From positions 1,581,785 to 1,645,784 of the forward strand of contig BCHH01000007.1 of the NCBI GenBank assembly GCA_001599595.1: a stretch of DNA of 64,000 nucleotides. Direction: 5' to 3'. Below are positions 44,410 to 54,182 of this stretch, one piece after another (positions within the stretch are counted from its first letter, which is position 1; every line of letters starts with the position of its first letter). A program made the position numbers and the translations under genes. Source of the stretch: Beverwykella pulmonaria (lineage: Eukaryota > Ascomycota > Dothideomycetes > Pleosporales > Melanommataceae). Below the pieces are notes generated by a model. The model was not told the origin of the DNA. It searched no databases and saw only the letters and a list, made by a program, of their open reading frames with translations.

Positions 44410-44980
44410 CGTTCGGCTCCGGTCACATAGCCTCACCGTGAGACCTAGGTGATTGCTTTGCATTGAGGTTGCTGGACCCACAGACCTTGGCCCTCTACTC
44501 CTCTCTCGTGTCTCGCACTAAGCTTCAACCACTATTGGAAAGATCTGACAATGCGAGACACTGAAGCGCATAGAAAGTATGGCATTCGGCTCCGAGAGCA
44601 TTGTCTTCGCTGTACTGCCTATTCTATGCCTTGTGGTTGTTGCTTTTGACCCACAGACCTTCACACCCTCCATCAAGTCTTACCCTAAGCATCGGCTGAG
44701 TCAATAGATGCCAGATTCTGTGGCGTAAGAGAGAGCAAATCTTTCGGCTCCGGGAACAGGACCTTCGATGTACTGCCTGCTCTATGCATTACAGTCGTCA
44801 CCATCAACCCACAGACCTTGGCCTTACACCTCTCTAATAATGCTTTGCCTCTAGCTACAGCTACAATTAGCAATGCTAGGGTCTTTGGCGTGACAGAATA
44901 CATTTTTCGGCTCCAGATCACGAATCATAGCATTCAATTTTGCGAGGAAGGAGCTGACTTCCGTTGAAACTCAGCTGCGG
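44410..44980. repeat. Degenerate tandem repeat, about 165-bp period
   Basis: TTCGGCTCC occurs at about 44411, 44585, 44739 and 44908 (spacings about 174, 154 and 169). Between them CCCACAGACCTT recurs at about 44478, 44650 and 44808, and TGTACTGCC(T)..TCTATGC recurs in the second and third units. Three full units and one partial unit with substantial drift. Meaning unknown. Confidence 0.7.
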
Positions 44981-45153
44981 AACTTCCCATTTGCTAACAC
45001 CGCCTCTGATAAGCGGTATGTCACCCAATCAACGAGGGCAAAGGCGCCGGAGTCTACCATACGAAAACCTTATAGCTACTCAAGCGACCAATGATATGCC
45101 GTAGTCAACGCCCGCAATAATTGCAAAATGCGTTGTGGTTGGTTGATATCATT

Positions 45154-45174
45154 CGGATCCGGACTTCGGATCCG
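45154..45174. promoter_or_regulatory. Double CGGATCCG palindrome, candidate Zn2Cys6 site
   Basis: Two CGGATCCG copies start exactly 13 bp apart (45154 and 45167), the same spacing as the site at 37711-37731. Only two positions in the spacer differ. It lies about 1.03 kb upstream of the P450 start. Confidence 0.5.
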
Positions 45175-45493
45175 GACAAGATTCACGTGACTACACCGTT
45201 CACACACCGATCTGGGGTAATCTGTTGTTTGAACAACAACAGCTGATTCTGGGATTCTCATCAAGTTCATCCGAGAGTTTCACGGGGGTGACTCTATCTA
45301 CAATGTGTCTAACGACCTCAGTGCTCTCTCGTTCAAATGTGCAATCCCAATTTTGGACCATGACCTAAGGTAACATGCAACAGTTCTTAAGCCTTGGAGT
45401 TGACACGAACAGAAGTTTTGTTGCAGTCGTCGTAAATTATCATGAATCTATTTATACAGTATATACGCGTTGTTACATAGAAAGCCTCCACGT

Positions 45494-47704
45494 CTACTCC
45501 TTCTTATCCAAGCCATAGTCACTGTTCTGTTCCGTTCTCAGGCTAACCTCCTCCTCCAGAAACACAAGCACCAGCCCTAGACCTGCCATAGCCGTAGCAA
45601 ATATCCACACCAACCTTAAACTATCTGAGTACACAGACACGATCTCGCTTCTGAGCGGGTTCGCAAAGCTATTAATGAACTCCTTCGTCCCATGATCGTA
45701 CGCCGCGCCACCGCTAAGCGTAGTTCTAACTCCATTATCGCTGATCCGTGGGAGCAGGTGCTCGACCCCAGCGTTGAAGATTGCCGCCGGAATCGAGACG
45801 CCCCACACTACCCCGAACTGTCTGATGAAGGCCCATGTCGCGGTCGCGGCTGCGGTGTCCTTATCGTCGAGCTTGGCTTGCACAGCTGGAAGAAGGGTGC
45901 TGAGACTAAATCCAGAGCCGATGGCGACGACTAGCTGGACCATGACCCACGCTATTGTTGGACTGCGCTCACTAAGTGTGATGAAGCAGCCTAGACCGAG
46001 TGTGATGATAGCGAAGCCAGAGATGTGGAAAGGCTTGTAGCGTCCGAATTTCGATAAAAGTGCTCCAGAGACTGCTGAGAACGGAACTAGAACGATGACC
46101 GTTGGAAGCATTTGGACGCCAGAATGTATCGGAGACGAGAGTAAGACTGCCTGAAAATACACCGGGATGAAGTATATAACGAGTAGCGTGAGCATTGAGT
46201 GTATGAATGTAATCGCGAATGCGGCAGCCGAAGTACGGTTCCGGAAGAGTCGAAGCGGAATGGTCGGGTGGGTGCAGTAACTACTCTCCTCATAGAACAG
46301 GAAGACAATCATCCCAGCGAATCCGAACAGCAGTGTTGCGAGCGCATCGTAGCTCTCCCATTTCCAGAGCGTACCGGCATACGCAAGCGCGACCAGGATA
46401 AGCGAAATCGAAACGATGAAGATGACGTTGCCTCCGAGATCCAGTTTGGCGACATTCTCTTTCCAAGATCCTGTCAATGGTGGCGCTTTCAGTCGGAGGA
46501 AACAGACTAGCATGACAAGTGCGACGGCGCCGACGGGGATGTTGAGGAGGAATACCCATCGCCAACTCGTTCTCTGGACGATGGCACCGCCGAGGATTGG
46601 CCCAATACCCGTACCAACGGAGACTGCAGCGAACACCAGTGCCATGAACTTCCCTCTATCGCGTAGAGGCACTAAATCACACACAATCAGATTGACCAAC
46701 ATATTGATCCCACCGCCTCCAATACCCTGGACAATGCGTCCAAAGATCATAACAGAGATGCTTGGTGCGCCACCGCTTATCCCGCTACCAACCATGAACG
46801 CGCAAACCGCGAAGAGAATCAAGACTCTGCGGCCGAAGATATTGGCGAGTTGGCCGTATAAAGGCTGTAAAACTGTCGATGCTAAGAAATACCCCGAACT
46901 GACCCAGACATATGAACTCCCGCCGCCGAGTTCCCGCACAATGGTTGGTAGAGCGGTGGAAGTAACGGTGCCTTCGAGCGCGACGAGCAGATTTGTTATA
47001 CTGAGCGCGAAGAGAATCAGATAAAATTTTGTCCCGTATTTTGCTTTTTCTTCATTGGGGCAGTCTTCACTTCCTTCGATGCGTAAAGTGCCATCGGGAT
47101 TCTTGGCAATATGTGTTGTTATTGGCCGGTCGTCCAGCTCAATGTAGCTTGTGTGGTGGTAAGGTTGGTTTGGATCGACAAGCCCGTTAAATTCGGCGGT
47201 CGCGGCGAAAGCATCGCTTGCGCGGGAGAGGCGCTTGCTTATTCGGCTAGCTGTGCTTTCGTGGCGGTTGAGACGGGAGTAACTTCGCGCAGGAAACCGG
47301 CTTGGTTTTGGCGTCGGTGAGATGGGGGATACATAATCTTGCGGGTATGATGCCGGAGGATCCGAGGAATTGGCTTGTGGTCGAATGCTGTGGGACCGAG
47401 AAATCACTGAAGGAGAGTGTTCGATTTGTCGTCGTCTGGTACTGCGCGAGTGGGAGAGTGTAGAGAGATAGCCATCGAGATCTGATTCGGGAGGGTCGAG
47501 GTATACTGTGGTTCTCCTGGGTGGTTTCCGAGGATGTATATGAGCCGCCAGATGGGTTGATTGGGATGGTACTGCGATCTGTGGAGCGTAGCCCTCTGGG
47601 ATACTAGGAGTAGTGTTGAGTTGAGGTGAGGAGAGTTGTGGCCGAATCTTGACTTCGATGATGAATTCTTGGCCGGTGTTGGTGTCAACTACGACGTTGG
47701 ACAT
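45494..47704 (-). CDS. MFS transporter, DHA2-like (14-TM drug:H+ antiporter type)
   Basis: ATG 47704 (MSNVVVDTNTG), 736 residues, no intron. A long polar N-terminus (about 200 residues, Ser/Arg-rich) precedes the first TM helix (YLILFALSITNLLVALEGTV). Family motifs: GQLANIFGRRVLILF (motif A), GRIVQGIGGGGINMLV, and RDRGKFMALVFAAVSVGTGIGPILGGAIVQ (motif C type). The number of hydrophobic segments fits 14 helices. In the first helix ALEGT replaces the common ALDxT. Plasma-membrane or vesicular exporter. As the only transporter in the cluster it probably exports the product or gives self-protection. A CGGATCCG site lies 366 bp upstream. Confidence 0.87.
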   Translation of the reverse strand: MSNVVVDTNTGQEFIIEVKIRPQLSSPQLNTTPSIPEGYAPQIAVPSQSTHLAAHIHPRKPPRRTTVYLDPPESDLDGYLSTLSHSRSTRRRQIEHSPSVISRSHSIRPQANSSDPPASYPQDYVSPISPTPKPSRFPARSYSRLNRHESTASRISKRLSRASDAFAATAEFNGLVDPNQPYHHTSYIELDDRPITTHIAKNPDGTLRIEGSEDCPNEEKAKYGTKFYLILFALSITNLLVALEGTVTSTALPTIVRELGGGSSYVWVSSGYFLASTVLQPLYGQLANIFGRRVLILFAVCAFMVGSGISGGAPSISVMIFGRIVQGIGGGGINMLVNLIVCDLVPLRDRGKFMALVFAAVSVGTGIGPILGGAIVQRTSWRWVFLLNIPVGAVALVMLVCFLRLKAPPLTGSWKENVAKLDLGGNVIFIVSISLILVALAYAGTLWKWESYDALATLLFGFAGMIVFLFYEESSYCTHPTIPLRLFRNRTSAAAFAITFIHSMLTLLVIYFIPVYFQAVLLSSPIHSGVQMLPTVIVLVPFSAVSGALLSKFGRYKPFHISGFAIITLGLGCFITLSERSPTIAWVMVQLVVAIGSGFSLSTLLPAVQAKLDDKDTAAATATWAFIRQFGVVWGVSIPAAIFNAGVEHLLPRISDNGVRTTLSGGAAYDHGTKEFINSFANPLRSEIVSVYSDSLRLVWIFATAMAGLGLVLVFLEEEVSLRTEQNSDYGLDKKE

Positions 47705-48069
47705 CTTGAAAGATCGGTAGTGTAGGAAGAAATTATCTTGGATTTTCAACGAGAAGGACTTTGACGAACAGTGCTTTACATAAAGAACTAGTCAAAGGGA
47801 ATAAGGAAGCCTGAAAAGCTCTTTGACGAGGTTTCAAGGTGATCTCTTCTTCCGGCAGCGAGGAAACCAGAATAATCGTTCGATAAGTGTTCTTTCGAAG
47901 AGGAGGCTGTCTTCTTTTGTTCTTTCATTATCATTATGTACCACCGACCCAACCACTCGTTCTGCGACTATATTTGCATCGCTACGTTTTGTGTCTCCAT
48001 CGCTTACCACGTTTTCTAGAGTAAACCCATCCGAGAACTCGGATTGCGTTTCCTACATCTATGAATTTT

Positions 48070-48077
48070 CGGATCCG
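48070..48077. promoter_or_regulatory. CGGATCCG palindrome, candidate Zn2Cys6 site
   Basis: One exact copy with a partial copy (CGGATCG, 48086-48092) beside it, in the region shared by the MFS gene (start 47704) and the secreted-protein gene (start 48781). Confidence 0.4.
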
Positions 48078-48780
48078 ATCGTGTTCGGATCGACTCAAAC
48101 AACCCAGGGGAGGGGCCCAAAATCTCACGTGTAAGACTGGTGCCTGGGGCGTAAGTCTCGGCATGAGGCTCTTACAAGGTTTCGTGCGGCTCTGACTACA
48201 GAGGCAGGGGTACCATGCGGCCCGTGGCCTTGACGCTGGGTGCAGGAAAACTCGTACGAACATGGAAAACGAAAGCTGATACACGTTTGAAGTATGTTGT
48301 AGGTTGTAAAGATCTGTAAGACGGTGGAGTAACGTGAGCGGGGTTCTTGGCACTTAGCTAGCGTACAAGAACACGCAGCTGGAGGGCTCAGCTATACGAA
48401 AATGGAACTCAGCCATACTAATTCGGGATCGGAGTAGATCAAAGTGGGGTCAGCCACGATAAAACGGGGCTGGAGGACACTGAAACGCTACTGGAGATAG
48501 TTGTTCGGAGCATCAAGTTTGTGAGGTGCACTCGGAGCATCGCGGACTTTGACGTTTCTACTGCTGATGGAGAGAACGAAGGCTTCGGGTTAGTTGAGCA
48601 TTTGGTGCTTGAGAAGAAGTATAAGGAAGAGCTGGAAGAACACTGTAAGAGCATCATCACATAGTATCTCAACGATCATCAAGCATCTCAAGAGCTTCGC
48701 TTCTTGCAAACGAATCATTACTGGACATTCTCAAGAGTTCCAAATCAACTCGTTGCCTCCAGACGAATCAATCAATCAAG

Positions 48781-49509
48781 ATGTTCTTCTCCTCCCTTCT
48801 CATTGGCACCCTTGCCACATCTACCCTCGCCTTCCCCTTCCAAGTCTCGGAAAACGTTCAAGCCCGCTCCACCTACGGCAACGACTCTCAAAACCCGCAA
48901 GCCTCCCTCCCCCTGTGCGACGCCTCCACCGTAACTTGCCGCTGTCCCACGAACTCGTTCTACCAAACCTCTTCCTCCTATGCTATCTACCCCGTCCGCG
49001 CCTCTGAAGTAACCCGCCTCACTGCCAACTTCCTCAACACGGCATGGTTCGGCACCACCCCAGTTAAAACAACTGGCAATGGAACGGAGCCTGGCGCAGT
49101 CAGGTATTTGATGGCGGAGCTACCGGAGGGGAAGAACGTTGAGACGATTCAGGAAGAGTTGACGCACTGGGAACAGAGGAGTGATGGGGGCTATTATATG
49201 AAGTTCCAGATGAAGGATGCGCCGCTTTGGTATGAGAAGACTATGAAGGGAAAGAAGGGGCTTCTTGCTGGATCTTGGGACATCGTAGATGTCCGAGAAA
49301 TCGGCGGTTCTACCTTTATGCTTTGGGATATCCATGTTTGCTTCATGGATCCTTATGGTAAGCCCTCCGTCCGTAAGGGAGTTTTGAACATGGCTAATTG
49401 TGCGCCAGATCTTACCGGTTTCCACGAGAGTGCGATGAAGAACGTGACTGCTATCCTGAAGCAGCAAGGCAAAATGACTGGGGAGATGGTTGGGCCGATT
49501 TCTTTCTAG
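48781..49509 (+). CDS. Small secreted protein, unknown family
   Basis: ATG 48781, 242 residues, no intron. It has a clear signal peptide (MFFSSLLIGTLATSTLAFPF). Mature protein has a Cys pair/triplet near the N-terminus (PLCDASTVTCRC), then YPVRASEVTRLTANFLNTAWFG and a GAVRYL segment that faintly recalls START/SRPBCC ligand-binding folds. There is an acidic/aromatic middle (HWEQRSDGGYYMKFQMKDAPLWYE) and further Cys at about residues 187 and 207, and potential N-glycosylation sites. It lies inside the cluster, divergent from the MFS gene. It might bind or modify the product outside the cell, or be an unrelated passenger. Confidence 0.75.
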   Translation: MFFSSLLIGTLATSTLAFPFQVSENVQARSTYGNDSQNPQASLPLCDASTVTCRCPTNSFYQTSSSYAIYPVRASEVTRLTANFLNTAWFGTTPVKTTGNGTEPGAVRYLMAELPEGKNVETIQEELTHWEQRSDGGYYMKFQMKDAPLWYEKTMKGKKGLLAGSWDIVDVREIGGSTFMLWDIHVCFMDPYGKPSVRKGVLNMANCAPDLTGFHESAMKNVTAILKQQGKMTGEMVGPISF

Positions 49510-51000
49510 GTTCTTCTTTGGCCATAGGTGGAGCTGCCTCGTATATTCAGAGTGTCTTGCAGCTGTTCAATAGCGATATTTAGATATCCTTAGTCATTTT
49601 TCATGTAAATCTATTCTTATTTCCTATTTTTATATATTTGCACCTGACGTACCTGAGTTCGCATCCAAAATCTCGCTATACCACCATGAATACATTGAGA
49701 ATCGTACAGCTAATTTTCCAACTCTCAACACTTCCCTGTCATTCCTATTCCGGCCAAAATCCATCCAGCTCTCGTCCCAAACAGGCGCTGATGTCATCAT
49801 GTGTAAGTGCAAACTCTATGATATGCAAAGCTGACATGCACATTTGTGGGGGCCTGGTATTTGTCAATTGTAACTTTTGACTTTGCGCTTATCTATAAAA
49901 GCGTGATGCAAAAAATAAAACATATAATTCTGCGTTTATTTACGCTATTTTCATGCCTAACTAACGTCTGCATAATATGGAGTTACACAGCGCTGCGCAG
50001 TGACTTGTTTTCGCAAGTCGCGTTTTGTAGAATCTCTACTAACAGTAACTCTATACACCCCACCCATACTAAGATAATACACTGTAACTTGCTCTGCTAG
50101 GTTATACACCTATCCTAAAGCGCCTTGTAAACTTACTCCGTCACATTTGCACCTGTTGCTGCCGCATCGCATATAATTAGGTCCGTCGCCCACACACCCA
50201 GACCACGCGACAACAACTACCCACTACGCTGCCACACAGCCTCCATCTTTCCTCTGTTGCATCAACTGTGTTAGATACTGCGCCATATGGTCCTGTACCT
50301 TGCCCAGCTTGTGTTTTTGGGTTAAAGTCGTGTTACAGGATTCCATGTTCACATTGAGACAACACTGCAGATTTGACCGCTTCTGCCAAAATCCAACGCC
50401 GCAACTTCTACCTGCCATAGCTCTTGTGACTGGCGCGCACCTCCAGCTTATTGTCGTACTAACCCACGCTTCTAAGAGCTCCCTAGCGTCTACTTTGTAC
50501 GCCGCAGTGTGTTAACTATAAGATCTAATTTCACGGAAGTCCGCGCCCGGCGAACGCGCGTCCGGTAGCGCGCGTCCCGAGAAGTAGGGTGTGGTACACC
50601 GGGCGGTGCGGCGCCGTCGTCACCCTCTGTGTTGTGTCTTCTCCCAGCTCAGCCATGGTGGCGAGAAGCGCTTCGTCGGGCAGCACAACGTCCCCATACG
50701 GATCGCTCGATTCAGAATCATTGCTACGGTCGTATATCACCCTAGAGGGACTCGAGAGAAGGTCACAGTCGTCAAAAAAGGTTGGTGGAGGGCTCGTGAG
50801 GAGGCTTTGTGAGGGGGCTCGTTGGTGTGGTAGATAGGTTAGTTCGGGACCGCCAGGAAGGCGGAGGAGGGTGGGAGACAGAGATATAATAAATCAATCG
50901 AGTAGTATCAAATAATCGCTATCGTTTGGTAGTAATTTTGCGCAATTTGAGACTGTTTTAGTGCTAGAGATATAGGGTGTAAGTGTGTATGTTTACCCCT
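49510..51000. other. Intergenic, no gene seen
   Basis: Only short frames without domains, for example at 50224-50418 and 50531-50740. Possibly eroded repeat sequence. No structural RNA recognised. Confidence 0.4.
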
Positions 51001-51134
51001 CAGAACCGGGGAGAATCTGCCTTCGGTCCTATCCCTGCGCTCTCATTGGCCCAAGAGTTTAGAGTTCTTGGTGGCGCGCCAGCAAGGGTCCTTGCATAGG
51101 GTAAACCGGAGGCAAGATTCTCCGCGAGGGTCTG
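51001..51134. repeat. Foldback/MITE-like inverted repeat
   Basis: Bases 51001-51035 and 51099-51134 are imperfect reverse complements over about 35 bp (shared cores GGAGAATCTTGCC / GGAGAATCTGCC and CCGGTTTACCC / TCGGTCCTATCCC). The loop is about 63 bp and includes GGCGCGCC. It could be a MITE remnant or a hairpin in the 3' region of the adjacent monooxygenase gene. No target duplication recognised. Confidence 0.45.
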
Positions 51135-51260
51135 ATGAATGAGATAAGCTTACAACCCCTTTCCGTACCCATAGCAAATTGTCCGAGCGCCCCTCAGCAG
51201 ATCCTCAGCGCCACTAACGCCATACCCGAAAGCCTAACGGTACATCCACATCTGCAAGCC

Positions 51261-52643
51261 TTACGCCCCTGTCGCCACTTCCTCTGCTGCAACCTGTACG
51301 ACCTCCATAAGCAGGGCCTTGACCTCAGATCCGGCCGCAGACTCAGACTGTGCCTCAGCAGCCTTGCGTTTCTCCTCCTCCTTAGCTTTCGCGAATTGCT
51401 CGCACATTGCGACGCCGCCGCGGTCGTTGAAGAACAAGTCCAGGTACATCATGGTTTCCTTCGCGTAAGCTTCTGCACGGGCGAACATTTCCTCTTCGTA
51501 TTCCCTGATCGGGGAGATGATGAGCGAGGAGGAAGGAGTAGCGCCGGCCTTATCCCAGACACTCTGTTTCCACGACTTGATGCATGTGGCGAGTTGGAGC
51601 GCATCTTCCATTGCGACGTTGACGCCCACGCCTGCAAAGGGCGTCATCAAGTGTGCCGCGTCGCCGACAAGAGTCAATCTGGAGAACATCAGTACGTGCA
51701 ATCTCTATAGAGGGAATCGAGCTCAAACATACCCTTGGCGATGCGCCCATCGGTGTCCGACAGGAAGCATGTACATTGGCCGGGGCACAAAATCATCCTC
51801 ATCCGCGTTCAGGATAAGGTCCTTGGAGTCGTCATTGAATCCGTCGTAGTACCTGCGAATGAATTCCTTCTTCGCGGTTTCAGGCTTCGACCAATCGATA
51901 CCGCACGTCGTGTGCCAGTCCTTGGTTGCTCGGAAAAATCCGTAAGACTTTACTGAGCCGTCGCCATTGCGTTGAGACAGCACGGTGGTGTTGCAGCCTA
52001 GTGTCAAGCACATGCCGAGTCCTACGCGTTTGCTAAGCGCAGGATTGACAACATCAATGTTGCTGAGCTTTGCGTCTACGCCTGTGATGCCTGAGAATAC
52101 CGGTCGGGTGTCTGTGATGAGTTGGCGAACCTTGGACCAAGCACCATCGGCTCCGACGACAAGGTCAAATCCAGTCTCAACGCTCGACTCGAAGTGCAAA
52201 TCGTATTGGGAGCTCCGGCCAGTCGGATCAGTCTTGACGGCTTTGAGCTTGTGGTCCCACTTGAGGGAGCCTGGATACAGAGAATCGATGAGCATATCCC
52301 GAAGTTGTTTGCGGTCGACTTCTGGGCGACCCTTGAACGAGTCTGGACGACGCTCGCCAACATCGGAGCCCTCATCCATCAACAGTGTGCCATTGGGCTC
52401 ATAGATCTTGAGAACTTCGCCCTCCGTGCGGGCAACAGCAAGAAATTGCTCATAAAGTCCACATTCCCGAAGTGCTTGCTGGGCCGCGCCTTCGTGTAGA
52501 TCGAGACTTCCACCTTGTGTGCGGGCGTGACGGTCTGATTCGAGGTCGTATACGTTGCAAGCAATTTTGTTGATTTGAAGGAGACGTGCCAACGTTAGCC
52601 CAGCCGGGCCTGCTCCAATAATAGCAATCTTGAGAGAAGACAT
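51261..52643 (-). CDS. FAD-dependent monooxygenase (TetX/PHBH-like)
   Basis: ATG 52643. Exon 1 is 52643-51733, then a 54-bp intron (GTATGT..TCCAG, 51732-51679), then exon 2 51678-51261; 442 residues. Motifs: IAIIGAGPAGLTLARLL (FAD), RTQGGSLDLHEGAAQQAL (TetX-like second block), GADGAWSKVR, and after the splice LTLVGDAAHLMTPFAGVGVN. The C-terminal tail is Ala/Glu-rich. Class A flavin hydroxylase, closer to the TetX-like branch than the salicylate-hydroxylase-like enzyme at 38203, so the two probably act on different positions or intermediates. Divergent from the NRPS gene, with a CGGATCCG site 261 bp upstream of its start. Confidence 0.87.
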
Positions 52644-52903
52644 AGCGGTAAAGCTCGAGCTGAAAGTGCAATGTTCAGGTTTCTTGCTAATACGTGGAAG
52701 ACTGAAGGTTGAAGTGGCTTTAGAAGAGAGATGTTGAAGTGTGTTTGTGTGATGTTTCAGTGACTAAATGGGGTCTTCAAAGCTGCTGTATTATATTCGA
52801 AAAGAGTGGTGGAAACAAGCATGCACTAAGAGATCGATCTCGGCGGGTGATGCTTCGTTTCGGCTCGGCTCCGATGGGCCAAGTCGTGGGAAAGCCAAGA
52901 GAT

Positions 52904-52911
52904 CGGATCCG
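52904..52911. promoter_or_regulatory. CGGATCCG palindrome, candidate Zn2Cys6 site
   Basis: One exact copy in the region between the divergent monooxygenase (start 52643) and NRPS (start 54183). GGCTCGGCTCCG lies about 40 bp to its left. Confidence 0.4.
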
Positions 52912-53124
52912 GGATACGATGCAGCACACTCTTGTTGCTCAGCATCCCAAAATTCATCGGGTCATGCACATGGTAAGCCGGTCAGCGCCAGGAACGTGCG
53001 TGCCTGGTTGCGGCTCCCAGCTACCGAGTCAGCAAAACCACGGCCCACCTTGCAGCAATTGCAGTAAGAGCCGCAGCCACGTGCGGGACCCTGCACCAAC
53101 ACTTTTGAACCTAAGCTCGGCTAT

Positions 53125-53800
53125 ATAGCTTCCGGCCACATGGGTTTCACAACACCACCTATTCACTATGGATGCCAAAGAGGCTGTGAATAGGCTAGCT
53201 ATCCAGGACTACCATGCAGGCGTTTACAAGAGCCAGAGAGCTGCCGCTAAGGCGTACGGCATCCCTTGAAGCACGCTTCAGGGCTGATTAAAGAGCGCGA
53301 CGGACAGCATTACCAACCATCAACACCAGCAGCGGCTGAGCCCTGAACAAGAGGAATCCCTAGTTTAATGGATACTGGAAGAGGACGCACGCACCTGCCC
53401 TCCCTTTTCTGTCTCTAGATAGGAATGTAATGCTTATTATTTGAGCCTTTTCTATTTCCTTACACTGCGGAGGCTGCAGAAAAGGCTGTGAGAGCTGCTG
53501 CAGCTGCAAACCGTGAATTTATCTGCAATTAATGGCAATTATCTATGTAAATTACGAGGTTGTGGAGGATAGTTGTTGGATGGACGATTTGGTTGAGGTG
53601 ACTGGAAACCTAATGTGGCCGGAAACCTTATGTGACCAGAAACCTTATGTGGCCGGGAACATGCAGCTGATCTTAGAAAGCTGAGTAATCGTACATGTAG
53701 GATCAGCAAATACGCGCGAAAGCTCGCCGCATAGAAGGCAGTGCTGAAGTTTTCCCAAGCCTCCGCTGGACGGTGGATTTCTGTGTGGCCGGATATAGGG
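53125..53800 (+). mobile_element. Pogo-like mini-element with transposase N-terminal relic
   Basis: From ATG 53168 the frame reads as the HTH start of a pogo/Tc5-type transposase (MDAKEAVNRLAIQDYHAGVY, then QRAAAKAYGIP), then TGA, TGA and TAA stops in otherwise continuous sequence up to about 53405; this fits RIP-type change. The catalytic domain is missing. CCGGCCACAT near 53130 recurs inverted as ATGTGGCCGG on the right, in 17-bp units at 53604-53654 and as GTGGCCGGATA near 53785. These suggest terminal inverted repeats of an internally deleted element. It sits in the promoter space of the NRPS. Confidence 0.5.
53604..53654. repeat. Three 17-bp tandem repeats
   Basis: GGAAACCTAATGTGGCC, GGAAACCTTATGTGACC and AGAAACCTTATGTGGCC follow each other directly. 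They probably belong to the right end of the pogo-like mini-element. Confidence 0.75.
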
Positions 53801-54182
53801 CAATGGAGTAGCATCAAGGGCTCGGAGGAGACTATCCAGCTGTCAACCTAGCGTAATCGGAGGTTGAAACGACGACATCGTGGAAGAAGCATCTGTATAA
53901 GAGGAATTGAGGAAGCACTCGGTATGAACCAAACAAGGCAGTCACAACTCAATCGTCACAGCCTCTTTGGATTTCGTCTTCTCTCGTTCATAACTACTCA
54001 TTTATCACCTCTCATTTTTCGAGTTCTCTCGCATCGTTATCGGCGTCCAGTTCTATCCAATACATCTTTTATCATAGACACAAGGTCTCGATAGACCTTG
54101 CATAGGCGTAAAATTTCCCATTCTCGATAGAGTCTTCTCCTTCCAAACAACCATCTCCTTTTTCTTGACCGCAATCATCACG

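Larger units (their letters stand above)
44125..45493. other. Promoter side of the P450 with degenerate repeats
   Basis: No gene. It contains a degenerate tandem repeat (44410-44980) and the double CGGATCCG site at 45154-45174. The MFS gene ends at its right border. Confidence 0.6.

Noticed and set aside
46416..47024. 202-codon plus-strand frame
   Set aside because: Antisense to the MFS transporter coding sequence; no domain.
45494..47749. MFS protein starting at 47749
   Set aside because: The codon is TTG. ATG 47704 gives the natural start.
51135..51710. 191-codon plus-strand frame
   Set aside because: Antisense to exon 2 of the second monooxygenase; no domain.
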